Below, piece after piece: positions 12,117-24,354 of a stretch of 64,000 nucleotides of DNA. The stretch's first letter is position 1, and every line of letters begins with the position of its first letter. This DNA is from Chionoecetes opilio (Eukaryota > Arthropoda > Malacostraca > Decapoda > Majidae), in contig JACEEZ010015331.1 of the NCBI GenBank assembly GCA_016584305.1, positions 26,001 to 90,000 of the forward strand. Direction: 5' to 3'. Below the pieces are notes generated by a model, which did not search any database, was not told where the DNA came from, and worked only from the letters and a program-made list of their open reading frames with translations. The position numbers and the translations under genes were made by a program.

Positions 12117-13371
12117 CTGCAGGATGCAAAGTCATCATTCTCTGGGCGACCCAAGGGAGTCACCAGCCATGGTACATATAAAGAAAATCACTATTCTTCC
12201 CTTCACAAACCCCTTATACTCTCCACTAAAGCTAGCTAATATGTAGATCTCCTTTAAGTTCCCTGTAAAAGGCACTGGCTGGAGTTCTCACCAGCCGCCT
12301 GTGACGAGTCAGCTACCTTACTATAATAGTTCTCAACCTTACCTCCTATGGATGGCAGCCTCCAGAAGGGTGGTGTTCAGTGGCATACCGAGGGGGATGC
12401 CATGTGGCCATCTCTCCCCCCCCCCCTTGCAAATCGAAATTACAGATATAAGCTAAAACAATATTTCCTCAAATAACATTAAAATAAAACTTTCTCAGAT
12501 TACTTAAATTCCCCATACTACATATACTGACAACAACAACAAGATTAAATTTAGCTTAAACAATGCAGATCTTAATTAACTGCTTATGTATTATACTCGT
12601 TAGTATCTCAAAAATATCAGTTTTCTTATTTTATCCACTGCCTGCTATAAGAACTGCTCATCAGCTTAATTTGTTTTAACTGAATTATCAGTAAGAAAAA
12701 GGATGTTGGGTATGTCTTGTCTTTAACTGTTTTTAAATACAATGAGACTAATACAGTGATGAAATTATACTAATTTATAATGTTATACTTATTAGTTTAT
12801 TACAGCTGTAAAATTGTTTGATCGATATGTGAGCGTTTGAATTTTAGTAGTATAACGTTATTAGAGAGACTTAACCATAACTCAGCGGCACAAAGTACTT
12901 AAAAATGACTAGAATATGCTGTATTTTTGTCGTATACCCATTCCATATTATCATATAGCCTTCAAACGATCATAAACTTGGCACGAACCATCTGTACAGG
13001 CTCGGTGCGCTCGCCAAAGTGCACACGAGAAGGGAACGAATGAAGATAGCACACGAAACAAACATTTTTTTCTCTTTGATACAAGTCATGAAAAAAGCAG
13101 GTCCTTTTAATACGTGTGGAGGAAAATAAGACGCTCGATACAACTCGTATCTCCTTAAGTACTCATAAACCACCTGAGTATCCGAAGCCCAACTCCTGAA
13201 AGCCTGGTAGACTGATTTATTCATCTGTGTGATCTAATGAACATAAATACCACTGGGTAGGTGATGGGGGTCGAGCATGCGAGTCAATGCCATCCTATAT
13301 ATGTAACCTATACCTGTGTGTCTGCTGATCCACCTGGCTTCACTAGGGAAGGACAAACACGAATTAGTTAC
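12117..13371 (-). other. Intron of the CUB-serine protease gene
   Basis: On the coding strand it starts GTAACT (plus 13366-13371) and ends CTGCAG (plus 12117-12122). It is 1255 bp, AT-rich, and contains no recognised gene. Plus 12378 carries a hAT-like motif (CAGTGGCATACC) without a partner end. Joining the exons gives CGGQL followed by VVEDEV, the expected start of a CUB domain (C-G-G, then SPNFP). Confidence 0.8.
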
Positions 13372-13443
13372 CAGTTGTCCGCCACACTGAGAGGATGCCT
13401 CGTTCTCTCGCACCACGGCCAAGCCTTGCACGGAGGCCAACAT
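13372..13443 (-). CDS. CUB-serine protease, upstream exon
   Basis: A 72-nt exon (24 codons, phase 0 on both sides), bounded on the coding strand by a pyrimidine-rich acceptor ending TTGGCAG and a donor GTAACT. It encodes MLASVQGLAVVRENEASSQC followed by GGQL; the C-G-G is the conserved first part of a CUB domain, and the next exon supplies the rest. The ATG at the exon's first codon could in principle start translation, but its hydrophobic stretch is short for a signal peptide, so an additional 5' exon is likely beyond 13444. It was not recognised, and the sequence just upstream is a CA microsatellite and a SINE. Confidence 0.75.
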
Positions 13444-13489
13444 CTGCCAAGGGAGGAAACATTGACTGGCGGGAGTTAGGATGATCTCG

Positions 13490-13497
13490 TTCACACA

Positions 13498-13540
<43 letters not shown>
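13490..13540 (+). repeat. CA microsatellite
   Basis: Nearly pure (CA)n with one imperfection, 5' of the CUB-serine protease exon. Confidence 0.95.
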
Positions 13541-13541
<1 letters not shown>

Positions 13542-13694
13542 GTCCGATGGTCAAGTGGATAGCGCGCTGGCCTGCCATTCTGTGGTAGCCGGTTCGAATC
13601 CTCACTGCTCCCGGGGATTTTTCGCTGACAAATTCGGGCGGTTACTGTCCCCCTTGAACAAGGGGATGGGGGTGTGTGGTGTGTGAGGTCCCAG
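13541..13694 (+). repeat. tRNA-derived SINE (SINE-2)
   Basis: Begins CGTCCGATGGTCAAGTGGAT (box-A-like TGGTCAAGTGGATAGCGCG) and has a perfect box-B-like GGTTCGAATCC at 13591-13601, with tRNA-like spacing. A non-tRNA body follows. It does not fold as a complete tRNA with paired acceptor ends, so SINE rather than tRNA gene. A hAT fragment interrupts it at about 13695; the sequence at 13995-14095 may be its continuation. Confidence 0.7.
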
Positions 13695-13994
13695 GTTTTT
13701 CAGGAAATCTAGTTTTTTTCGGACATATCTAGAGATTGGAGATCTCTTTCTAGAGATTTCTAGAAGATTACTTTTTGTTTTATTCTAAAAAGGGAAATAT
13801 ACAATATTTCATGATTAAATTTCATGTTAATCATGAATGACTGAATACATATAAATGTGTGTGTATTTAAAATGTATTTACAAATGTATTTCAATACAAT
13901 TGATGTATTTAGTATTTAGTATTTAAATACATTCGTAAAATGTATTTAGTATTTAGTATTTAAATACATTCAAAGTATTTAGTGCCCTGCTCTG
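13695..13994. mobile_element. hAT-2 fragment (right end)
   Basis: Ends in GTGCCCTGCTCTG and carries the same subterminal motifs (TGTATTTAAATAC, TAGTATTTAGTATTTAAATAC) as the complete element at 22283-22808. The left terminus is not clear, so the start is approximate. Confidence 0.6.
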
Positions 13995-14095
13995 CCTGCA
14001 GTGAATGGGTACCGACCGGGTGGTAGCCGGGGGTTTGTGACCCACCTCCCGGGGTGGTGGCTTCGGCCAACACTAAGAACTAAGGATGAATGAAA
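13995..14095 (+). repeat. Dispersed repeat shared with 59216-59290
   Basis: GCAGTGAATGGGTACC, GCCGGGGGTTTGTGACC and CTCCCGGGGTGGTGGCTTCG occur in the same order here and near 59216-59290. Probably the tail of a SINE or LINE. Confidence 0.6.
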
Positions 14096-14163
14096 AAATG
14101 TAGCAATGGAGACGGGGCCATACGAGTTTAGCTCAGGCCCTGTAAAATACAACTAGATGATGA

Positions 14164-14273
<110 letters not shown>

Positions 14274-14459
14274 TAGCTACTATGGAATATATATTGAAAA
14301 TCCAGTAGTGAACAAACTTATTAGCGATACGAACAAGCAAGAAATAAATACACTGCGATCAGAAGGGAAGGTTACATAACTTCTTTAAAGAGACATTATA
14401 GATAAAAATAATGACTAATAACCTCTTTTACATTTATATGAAAAAAACTAAGGTAAGAT

Positions 14460-15140
14460 CAAAGAAAAGGAACAGCATATAGCCTAGTCATATTTATGAT
14501 GGTAAGAACTATACTAAAGAGGAAGAAATTTGAAGTTCTGAATATAGGTTTCCATTCAGCATTCACTAAAGAAGGACCATTTGTAATGAATGAAAATATA
14601 CCAGCAACACCACCTAGACTAAGGCATTCATCTCGACATAGGGAAACTAAACGAAAACATTTTTGGATAAACCGAAAAGCAGATGAACGACATGAAATAC
14701 CCAATTGAGTGTTGAGAGAATATGGTAAGGAATTACGCGAACCCTTGCAAAGGATAATCAAAAGTCTTTAAATATCGGCAACTTACCAGAAGAATGGTAA
14801 AAGGCAAACACGATCCCTCTACACGAGTTGTACTAGGAATTGATTTCATCCTTTTATCCCATTGATCTACAGACCATAATTAGGATTGTGGGTAAAATAA
14901 TAAAAGAAAAATTTAGAAAAAATACTGAGTAGACCACTAGCAAAAGTATGAAATGTTCACAGAAAGACAGTTTGGGCTTAGCAAAGGAAAATCATGTGTA
15001 ATAAATCTCTAAAGTTACTATTACAGAGTAGAAGAAACACTGTAAGAAAGAAAAAGATGGGCGGATGGTATATTATGGTTGACATGTTCCTAGACTATAT
15101 TAAACATTGCAGCAAAGATGTAGAAAATTTTTGTCATCTA
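14460..15140 (+). pseudogene. CR1/L2-like LINE ORF2 fragment, decayed
   Basis: Read across several frames it shows the linker and start of a non-LTR reverse transcriptase: PLQRIIKSL, a YRP-like segment near 14870, GKI-IKEKF near 14890, an EKQFGFSKGKSC-like block near 14960-15000, and a degenerate FDI-KAF region near 15080. Many stops and frameshifts; no single frame exceeds 100 residues. Old and inactive. Confidence 0.55.
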
Positions 15141-15210
15141 GGTTACTGTTGCCAGCAGTCATCTGTCATGAGGACCAGCCCCCCCCAGAGATATAGCAGA
15201 TTAAGATTAA

Positions 15211-15350
<140 letters not shown>

Positions 15351-15423
15351 AAACAGTGTCTCTTTCAGGGAAAAAATATTCTTCACAATTCCCAATCATA
15401 CTCAACCCAATTTCCACAACTCT

Positions 15424-15550
15424 ATAACCACCACCACCACCACCACCATCACCACCACCACCACCACCACCACCACCACCACCACCACCACCACCACCAC
15501 CACCACCACCACCACCACCATCACCACCACCACCACCACCACCACCATCA
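15424..15550 (+). repeat. CAC trinucleotide array
   Basis: About 125 bp of (CAC)n with three CAT variants. It reads as poly-His, poly-Thr or poly-Pro on plus and poly-Gly on minus; not a gene. Confidence 0.97.
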
Positions 15551-15559
15551 TACTTACCA

Positions 15560-16230
15560 AGAAGCAACAGGACACAGCCAGGAGCCCATGGTTGACTACT
15601 TGCAGAGCTTGACTGACTTATCTCTTCCCTGACTCACTATTATATACACGACGACGAGGAAGAGAATGTGGGAGTGGGAGATTAGGTAAAAAAAATTAGT
15701 ATGATGGTTAGCAACAGTTTATTGCTTCTATGAAAAAGTTATTAAAGGTAATGCATGAAGAGTAGCACAGGTGGTTGAACTATTAAGGTAATAACACCCC
15801 ACAAAGGAATGCAAGGTGTGAATATGTTACTTATACCTGTGAATACCAACGAGAAATTAATCGTAATCAAACCAATAATTTTCCCTTTAAGGTCTCGTCA
15901 ATTGGCAGTTTATCTATGACCTCGAGTTCTTTTCACGAAACTCACTATCTACTTGAGGTGATTAGAGATGAAATAGCCCTTTTTTGCGGTCTAAAGGGGA
16001 GGGTGTGATTGCGCGTGTGGGATTACCCGGTCCTTTCACGTCTCAATGAACATTTATCGTAAACAAATTAAATATGGCATCTTTCGGGGGAAAATTGGTG
16101 TGAATTAGAACATTTCCGCAGCTGTCATGTGTGTAGATTGCAGTGATTTAGGTACGATTTTCCTTCAAATTCAAATTCAAATTCAGAGAAGTTTATTGCC
16201 ATCAGAAAAAAATATGCGTTTATATAAACA
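15560..16230. other. No recognised feature
   Basis: About 670 bp of AT-rich sequence. I see no coding signal, tandem repeat or terminal repeat, only a short direct repeat (TTCAAATTCAAATTCAAATTC) near 16165. Confidence 0.5.
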
Positions 16231-18560
16231 CTAGCCGCAAAGCCGCCCTCCGGGCGGACTTTTTGCCTAGCTCCTGCGGAGGGCTATTGGTGGACCTTCG
16301 GCCCACCACCTGTGTTTGGTGGGCCTTCGGCCCACCAAACACAGACTCTCCAGATAACCCCTTCTAACTTTCCTGAAATCATGGATGTAGAAATGTATGT
16401 ATTAACGCCAACCCATTCACATCACCCCCAACCCATTCACTCACCCATTACCCATCACCCCCCACCCATTAACTCACCCATTACCCATCACCCCCCACCC
16501 ATTCACTCACTCATTACCCATCACCACACACCCATTCACTCACCCATTACCCATCACCCCCCATCTATTCCCTCACCCATCACCCATCACCCCCCACCCA
16601 TTCACTCACCCATCACCCCACACCCATTACCCATCACCCCACCCATTCACTCACCCATTACCCATCACCCTACATCAAGGCTTCCTCAATTAGAGAACTA
16701 ACTCGAGAAATCCAGGTCGCTGCAGTTTTTATCAAAGTGTATCGTTATGGCTCGACTAAATTCAAAATAATGCGAAAAAACAGTGATGCCGCATCTCAAA
16801 TACCAAAAAACTATCCTGGTCTTCTGTTGTTCAATAATTGTATGGATGGATCGCCATACGATGGAAGGTTCGCTTATAATACACATTAATGCAAATTAAC
16901 TCGCACTCGAGTAGCAAACTAAATATTTGTATTTACATGTATATTGTGGCTTTAAACTTGGGTGATGTTCACACTGTTTTAAGACATTTACTGCTGCGTC
17001 TGGCAACGCTTGTCAAATACAATAGTCAAATGTCCTTAGAACACGAGAATAAAGAATGCCAAATGGCTTTATATGCAACACATGTAGGTTATAATTGTGG
17101 AGGCTACACGCCGCAAGGCGGGCTCGGGCGGGGATATTGTGGCGTGAGATCCTGAATCGAGGGACTATTGGTACTTCACGCGTCCGACTCTTGCTTTCGC
17201 AGGCTCTATCGATGTACCAATAATACAGGACTCTCGACTGCCTCGTTCTAACTTTCCTAAACATCGTGATTGACATGTATATATATAAGCAACCATTTAC
17301 CTCGCACCCCAACTATAACTACCTGTATTGGTTAATACACATGTTTTCAGACTCAGCTTCCTATACCAATTATACCATTACATCAAGAACATCTTCTAAA
17401 ATATACTTTTTGTTTAAGTGCCAGTGAACTACGCCCATATTTTCTTCACAGTTGACCACACTTTCCACCAACATGTGAGTAACAACTGCCAGCGACCCCG
17501 CATCTCGAGTTGCACGTCACCTAATTACAAGACCTGACATCACTCGAGAAGCCATGGTCCTGCAGTTTCACCTCACAGGTTGGTCTACTGTTGACCTTGC
17601 TACCGCGACTACATTTTATCAAACATTATTCGCCATCAACCCCCATCTGATGCACCTGCACCATACCATCACACATTCATCTGTGTCCTACTACCATTAT
17701 ACTGGATCACATTCATTACGATGGCAACAGTTACCATATAGCAATTAAGGAAATTATCCCTCGAGTTAGCAAAGCTAATATTTTTTTACATGTATGATCG
17801 TGGCATTGTAAAATTGGGTGATGGTCACACTGTGTTTTCTAAGACGTCTGCTGCGACTGGAAATTTTTCAAAATAAAGATCAATCTTCGGAAACGATAAA
17901 TATAGAATGCCGAAATCGCTGTGCTGGAAATGTATTAAATGGAGGCGACACGTTCCGGGCGGTGGTGGCGGGAGTTGTGCGGGGAGATGAATCAAACATT
18001 GCTTCACGCGTCGACGATTGACTTCGCTTCTATCTGATGATACACAATAATAGAAATATGACTGCCTCAGGTAGAAACTTCTAAACATACGTTATTGATT
18101 ATAATACATGAGTAACATTTCCTCGCCTCTCAATAAACCTATGGTTATGGTAAATGCATGTTCACAACTCAGGTTCTATACAATATACAGTATAGAGAAT
18201 CGTTCTTACAATTAACTTTGTGTTTTAAGTGCAGTGAATAAGCATATTTTTCTTTCAGTTGACAATTTTCAACAATGGAGTTAAAATGCAGCGACATGGC
18301 ATTTCGAGTTGCAGTTCTCGGTTAATTCTGCAAGCCCACTTTTCAGATATCGCTATGGCTGCTAAAAAAATAAAAAAATAAAGTGATCGGTCTCTCTAGT
18401 GAGCTAAAACCTTCCTGGTACGTTCAAATGTGGTAATGATGGGATTCCGCCACGGGGCGAACTATTACCTCACTCACACACGACCACACCTACCACATTT
18501 CACACCACCACACAACACAACAACAACACACACACAACACTCGCTATATATTATGATAGA
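16231..18560 (+). mobile_element. Unclassified hairpin-rich repeat family H, copy A (internally duplicated)
   Basis: Begins CTAGCCGCAAAGCCGCCC and ends near TATATATTATGATAG. The first 110 bp are a chain of hairpins (CCGCCCTCCGGGCGG; CTCCTGCGGAG; GGTGGGCCTTCGGCCCACC). Then comes a ~33-bp minisatellite of CACCCATTCACTCACCCATT units (16410-16670), then an AT-rich body. The body occurs twice in tandem (about 16690-17530 and 17530-18310, offset about 850 bp) but once in copy C. No protein is recognisable. Confidence 0.7.
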
Positions 18561-18670
18561 AGTCTTTAACCTGTGGCGTAATGTAGCATTTTACAGCCCT
18601 TTAAGTATAAATAGTTATATTCTTTGTATTACTTATCATGTACATCTGTAAAGTACAAACTGATTTTAGT

Positions 18671-19333
18671 ACTACGCAAAGCCGCCTCGGCGACTTTGGC
18701 AGTCTGCGGAGGTAACTGGTAGCCTTCGGCACCTGTGTTTGGTGGCCACCAATACCGACCTCAGATAGCCTTTAACTCGAAATCAGGATTAGAATGATGT
18801 ATTACCCAACCATTCATCACCCCACCTCATCACCATACATCACCCACCATTCGTCCTTATACATCACCCCACATTCACTCACCTTCCTCCCCACCTGTAC
18901 TCACCTTCATACCCCCTTCACTCAGCCATTACCCATGGAACCACCATCACACTACCCATCCCCACCATTCCTACTTACCTCCACCACCATTCACGTCACA
19001 TTACCATCACCCACCCATTATCACATCCATCACACCCCACCCATTCACGTAACCTTACCCATACCCATCATTCCTCACCAACCTCACCCCCACCATTCCT
19101 CACCACACTCACACCCATTACCATCACCCACCAGTTACTCCCCAGTTACCTACCCTCTCAGTTCCAATTCTCGCAACCCACTTTTTTTCACAATTATCGC
19201 TAATAGGCTGCTAAAAAAAAAAAAAAAAAGTGATCGGATCATCTCATAAGTGGGCTTAAAACCTTCCCCTGGTCAACCTGGTTCCAAAAATGTGATATAT
19301 GATGGGATTCCGCCACGGGGGGCGGAACCTATA

Positions 19334-19385
<52 letters not shown>

Positions 19386-19426
19386 ACACACACACACACA
19401 CACTTTCGCTTATATTATTATAGATT
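18671..19426 (+). mobile_element. Repeat family H, copy B (short form)
   Basis: Shares the hairpin start (CGCAAAGCCGCC, ACCTGTGTTTGGTGG), a decayed CACCCATTC minisatellite (18800-19140), and the end block GTGATCGGATCATCTCATAA, GGGATTCCGCCACGGGG, (CA)n, CTTTCGCTTATATTATTATA. The central body of copies A and C is missing. Confidence 0.7.
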
Positions 19427-19690
19427 AATTACATATACAGGATATAAATAAATTACGCAAATAGTCGAAAATATCATACAGGCAATTTAGAGCAATGGAC
19501 ACTCATACATACATATTCATGCAGAAACACTAACTCATACCCTCATACCTTCACATAATACATATGAATCATGTACATGATTATATATAAACATCTATAT
19601 ACATATTTCCCACTTAGGTGTTCTCGCATATACACTTTTGAACGAAACTTCAACACCGATATAAACATATAGTTGTAGTATTTATTAAAT
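19427..19690. other. No recognised feature
   Basis: AT-rich sequence between repeat copy B and a minus-strand LINE fragment; no signal seen. Confidence 0.4.
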
Positions 19691-20475
19691 GACCAAGGAA
19701 GTCTAGCTACCTAGTACCGACTTAATAAGTAGTGTTCTGTTTTTATTTTGAACGTGTCTTTGTTTTGTATGATCTTCAAGTTGCCAGGTAGGCCATTGAA
19801 GAGAATACATCCATAATAAGTGACAAACCTTTTTTGTAATTCTGTGTGGGGAAATATTGGTCCAAGGTTGTGTCTGTTTCTGGTATATTGTGTATTTCTA
19901 ATGCTGTATTTAATTGAATGAAGTTTTGTCCGTAAAACTGATTATGTATTAGCTTAAAACATTCTAACTTGTATGTATCTTGGATTTTAAGAATTTTTAA
20001 GTTTCTAAATAAAATAGATGTATGTTCATAATGACCTACATAACTTATTGTGCGTACAATTCGTTTTTGCAAAAGAACTAGTGTCTTGATAGCTGTGTTT
20101 GTAGCCATTCCCCAGACACCATTACAATAGTGTCAATATGGGTAAAACAAGGTGTAGTAAACAAGCAATAAGGTGTCACGGGTTAATTGATGCTTTATTT
20201 TATGTAATATTCCTGATGATTTTGATAGTTTACTGCTTATAGTATTGATAGGGTCTCTCCAGGTAAGTTTGTCATCAATATCGATACCTAGATATTTAAT
20301 TGAGTTAGCTCTTTCTATTTTTTCACCACAAATATCAATATTTGAATCACCAAAATCCTTATTCCCAGCAAATATAAGGTATTTAGGTTTCTTTATGTTT
20401 ATTGATAATTTATTGGTTGTTAACCAAGATGATACAGACTCAAGTTCTGTTTATGGTATTGATTAGGGAGTCTTT
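19690..20475 (-). pseudogene. Non-LTR reverse transcriptase C-terminal region (minus)
   Basis: On the minus strand 20475 to 20110 gives KYLIFAGNK, then IKYLGIDIDDKLTWRDPI. After a frameshift near 20110 it gives LLQKRIVRTISYVGHYEHTS and LFRNLKILKIQDTYKLECF. These are the thumb/connection blocks typical of CR1/L2/Jockey-like LINEs (YLGIxID, LQKRIVRxI, H-x3-LFxxLxILKIxD). 5' truncated; the end is not clear. Inactive. Confidence 0.7.
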
Positions 20476-20675
20476 GTTTTGTGCCTTGATCTCATTACTT
20501 TCTTCCTCCCTCCTTCCCTCCTGTCCTGTCCTCCCTTCCTCTCCCTCCATCACATGACTCACTACGTTAGGCAAGCAATGGGCGTCAATTTCAGAATCAG
20601 CATTTTTTCCTCCCTTTCATCAATACTTGCGAACTTTATTTTTCAAATTCAATTTTTCGATCTTCAACCCCATTT

Positions 20676-20706
<31 letters not shown>

Positions 20707-21018
20707 GTAATACATACGAATGCATAGAATCCATAGGAAGAATATATACCAGGAGACCTTTTGGTCTATAACGAGGGTATCTGCTGAAATACATGCTACT
20801 AACAAACTACATTTAAGAGACCAGTCGGAAAGGATACCATGTCCCTAAAGAAGATAGGAACATGGAGGTTTCATAGTAAAGAAAGAGAGGGAAGTAATGC
20901 TAACTAAAACTACCGCTAACACTAATCAATCCGAAGGATATAAATAATATAACTCTCGGGGCATTATCAAAATCCATCTTCTTTAAAGTTTTTTGTTTTT
21001 ATATGTAATTATTGTGCT
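20476..21018. other. Mixed AT-rich sequence with a GGA-repeat patch
   Basis: Contains a short GGAGGAAGAGGA patch near 20680-20705 and an AGGAGACCTTTTGGTCTATA motif near 20752 resembling LINE-tail sequence. No gene seen. Confidence 0.4.
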
Positions 21019-21019
21019 G

Positions 21020-22035
21020 GACTCGACAACATTAGCTGGTAAGTTGTTCCCCCGATTGACAACTCTGACATTGAAATAGTTCTTTCGAAGATCTATGATG
21101 ATCGTAACGCTGTCCATTCAGTTTTAAAACATTTTTTCTTGTTGCCACTTGAGGAGAAAGCTCGAATAGGTTCTTGTGATAAATGATATTGAACCCTTTA
21201 AGGACCTTAAAAATACATATATATATCAAGTCCCCACGGATTCTACGATTCTTTAAGGAAAACATATATAGCTTTCTCAACCTCTCTTCACGAGTTGAAT
21301 TTCGTAGAGATGGAATCAGTTTGGTCGCTCTTCTCTGAACTGATTCTAATTTGGCTTCATCTTTTACGAAACAAGGCGACTTGAATTGAACGGCACATTC
21401 TAATTGTGGCCTAACCAAATATGTGTATAAGCGTGTCATTACTTTCAACGTTTTATATTCAAAGTTTCGTTTAATGAAGCCCAAGAGCATAATAGCCCTT
21501 TTACTAGTACCGAAGCAATGCATACTAGTTTTAAGATCATTACTAATGATGACCCTTTTCCTGCCGTACTTTAATTTACGACTTATTCTGCATCTGAAGT
21601 TAAATTTAAGGCTATCTTGACCTTTATGAATTAACTTATTTATCGGAATTAGATTTTGATAGCCATTTATCGCTCCAATCCGATAGCTTATCTAGATCAC
21701 GTTGTATAAGTTCGCAGTCATCAGATTTTCTAGTATATGATTTACCGCCTGATTTGGTGTCATCAGCAAATTTCGATATTTTAGATACAAGCCCACAGTC
21801 TAGATCGTTGATATACATCAGAAAAAGAGTTGGACACAAGACCGAGCCCTGAGGCACCCCACTTGTAACATCTAACTATTATGATGCCTCGCCATTAATT
21901 AATACACGTTGCTTACGGTTTGAAAGCCAGTCTCCAATCCATAAACACAACTGCTCTCCTGAACCATGCGCCCTTAATTTGGTTAATAGCCGCGTATGGG
22001 GAAATGTATCGAAGGTTTTCTGAAAATCAAGGTAT
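21020..22035 (-). pseudogene. CR1-like LINE ORF2 (RT palm to C-terminus), minus strand
   Basis: Read 22035 to 21020 on the minus strand: FDTFPHTRLLTKLRAHG, WIGDWLSNRKQRV, PQGSVLCPTLFLMYINDL, then KFADDTK (the F/YADD catalytic loop of the reverse transcriptase palm), WLSKSN, and in another frame LGFIKRNFEYKT, YLVRPQLECAVQF, LESVQRRATKLIPSLRN, RIRGDLI and FKVLKGF. This is the CR1 order. A stop and at least two frameshifts (near 21880 and 21600) break it. The 5' half (endonuclease) is absent. Confidence 0.85.
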
Positions 22036-22282
22036 ATTATATACAAGGGTAGGCTACTTTAGCGCGTCCTATATTGAATATATGACATTGAAACAATCGA
22101 GTAAGTTAGTTAAGCAAAGATCTGTGTTTTACGATAACCATGCAGGGAGTTTAATATTAAGTTGCTTTCAATAAGATAGGACGCAATTATATCCTTGATT
22201 CGATTAGTTTGTAAGAGCAAGGCATTGAGTGATCTAGCTCTGTAGCTACACGTCTTATGTCTAAGTTAAGTTTGTTTATATG
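22036..22282. other. Flank between the CR1-like copy and hAT-2
   Basis: About 250 bp without a clear assignment; it ends in the left copy of the 8-bp target duplication TTTATATG (22275-22282). Confidence 0.4.
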
Positions 22283-22808
22283 CAGAGCTGGGCACTTTGA
22301 ATGTATTTAAATACTAAATACATGGGAGAAATGTATTTAAATACTAAATACTAAATACATTTTACGAATGTATTTAAATACTAAATACATCAATTGTATT
22401 TAAATACATTTGTAAATACATTTTAAATACACACAAATTTTAACATGTCCGAAAAAAATGAATTTCCTTAGGATTTCCTTAGATTTTGAGTTTCCTTAGA
22501 AATTTCCTTCTCAGGCCTAAATCTCCTTAAAATCTGAACATTTCCTTGCCAGTGGAAACCCTGGTTCACTGTAACATCAGGGTTGCCAGATAGTTGGGCG
22601 GGTTTATGGCCAAATTAACTAATAAAAAAGTATTTAAATTTCTATATTAAATGTATTTAAATACAATGTATTTAAATACTCATAAAGGTATTTAAATACT
22701 GTATTTAAATACATGACAACCAATGTATTTATAAATACATTTCTAAATACACAAATGTATTTAGATATGTATTTAAATACAATTGTATTTAAATACTGCC
22801 CAGCTCTG
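22283..22808. mobile_element. Nonautonomous hAT-2 element with TSD
   Basis: Termini CAGAGCTGGGCA (22283) and TGCCCAGCTCTG (ending 22808) are perfect inverted repeats. The 8-bp duplication TTTATATG flanks both sides (22275-22282 and 22809-22816). The interior is dominated by subterminal TGTATTTAAATAC-type motifs in both orientations. 526 bp, no ORF. The 8-bp TSD and CAG...GGGCA ends are hAT hallmarks. Confidence 0.9.
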
Positions 22809-22816
22809 TTTATATG

Positions 22817-23106
22817 TATGACAAGGCAGGGCGATCTACTGGCGATCTTCTAGCTTTCCTAACTGAATCTTGCTCATCCTCCTTTTGGGGTTTTGGTGAA
22901 ACTTTTGCTGTTGCCCTTGACATATCAAAAGCTTTTGATAGAGTCTGGCACAAATCTTTAATTTCCAAACTACCCTCATTCGGTTTCTATCCTTCTCTCT
23001 GTACCTTCATCTTAAGTTTCCTTTCAAACCGTTCTATTGCAGCTACTGTAGACGGACATTGTTCTTCTCCTAAATTTATCAATAATGGTGTTCCCCAGGG
23101 TTCTGT
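22817..23106 (+). pseudogene. Jockey-like LINE reverse transcriptase, 5' part
   Basis: Open frame with GRSTGDLLAFLTESC, FAVALDISKAFDRVWHKSL (first catalytic Asp block, DISKAFD), LISKLPSFGFYPSL and NNGVPQGSVLS (PQGS block). It stops exactly at the left TSD of the hAT-3 insertion; the missing continuation starts at 28115. Only the RT part is present; hAT-2 sits immediately upstream. Confidence 0.88.
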
Positions 23107-23571
23107 CCTATCACCAAAGGTGGGCATTCCGCAATTTTAGTCCGCAATTCCGCAATTCCGCAACTTACGGAATGGTAATTCGGTTGCGGAATTGCGCAAT
23201 TACGGATGCCTGAAAAAATTGCGGAATTGCGAATTGCGGACCGCCAAAATTTTGAAACTCAATCGCAATAACTTGCGGAATGGGTAATTCGGTTGCGGAA
23301 TTGCGCAATTACGGATACCTGAAAAAATGCAGAATTGCGGGTTGCGGACCGCCAAAATTTTGAAATGCAATCGCAATAATTGTGACGGTCACCACCTTCA
23401 AAGTGGCAAGTGCCCGCGTGAACATAAGTTCCCACCAAATATTGTGGAGACGACACTGCCAACTGCCAACTTGCCAAGTGTAGTACAGTCACTCAGTCAG
23501 TGCGTGCTGGAACTTGGGATTGAGAGCGTGTACGCTGGCCGTGTGTGTGATTAGTTGCCAACCTCCACATC

Positions 23572-24354
23572 AGGGGCGTATTTAGGATCTTGAAACATTG
23601 TGGGCTTAGCCCAGCCAAGGGATATCTTCACATTTTTACATGATAATTTTATTTATGAGTATAATGAATATAAGATGTGAGACACTGCTCTACCAACTGG
23701 CTCCGGTAATTTGCTTAGGATAACTTTCGAATCATGAAATTAAATTCAAATTAAGACAATCTCAGTTGGGGTTCAACTTCGTTATTATTTTTATTTTCAT
23801 CAGTAGGAGTAAAACCCTAAGAAAAAGAGAGCTTTGGCGTGATGAAGCAGTTATATAGATTGTATATTCCCAATGCTTTGTTCAGTACTGAAATCTGACC
23901 AACCTCGGTCTTGCAATTACTTTTTTTTTTTTTTACATCACAAAGGACTGGCCAAGGACACACAAAAATGCTCTTCGAAAAAAATGCACTTCTGTTAACT
24001 CTGTGTCTTCTTGTCCATCTGATATTCTCTTCTTCACCTCTCCAAAAAGTATTTTGGTGTCTCCTCTGTCATGCACTCCTCATCTCCTCTGTTCTCTCCT
24101 CCTGTTCTCTCCACCTCTCTCATGTCCTGCTCATAAAAAGGATGCCATCAGCATTTATGCTAAGTAACATCTAACCAAATATCTTGTTTTTTACTAAAAT
24201 TTGATGTTGGCCCCAGTCAGAGCTTATCTTATTTTTGAGCGAAAAAATAAATAATAAATGAAAAAAAAAAAAAAAAAGGTTTTTGAGATCCGGGACTATT
24301 CATAAAACATTCGGGGCTACAGCCCCCAATGCCCAGGCCTAACTACGCCCCTGC
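23572..24354. mobile_element. Possible second hAT-like element nested in hAT-3
   Basis: Ends are CAGGGGCGTATTTAGG (23572) and CCTAACTACGCCCCTG (ending 24354), imperfect inverted repeats. The interior near 23921-23965 holds a poly-T followed by the reverse complement of the Jockey-like LINE 3' end. Flanks (CTCCACAT left, CAGCCCACAT right) give only an imperfect TSD. Confidence 0.5.

Noticed and set aside
12378..12425. hAT element starting at CAGTGGCATACC
   Set aside because: No matching opposite end or TSD; a CCGCCACTG end at 31164-31172 is too far and different.
13541..13612. tRNA gene
   Set aside because: Has box A and B but no closing acceptor stem and a SINE-like body; the same applies to 62022-62093 and 54081-54152.
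16410..16670. CRISPR-like array
   Set aside because: Repeat units are contiguous and degenerate without unique spacers, in a eukaryotic repeat; an ordinary minisatellite.
16312..16701. H/P/S-rich frames here and at 29459-29953
   Set aside because: Translation of the CACCCATTC minisatellite of repeat family H.
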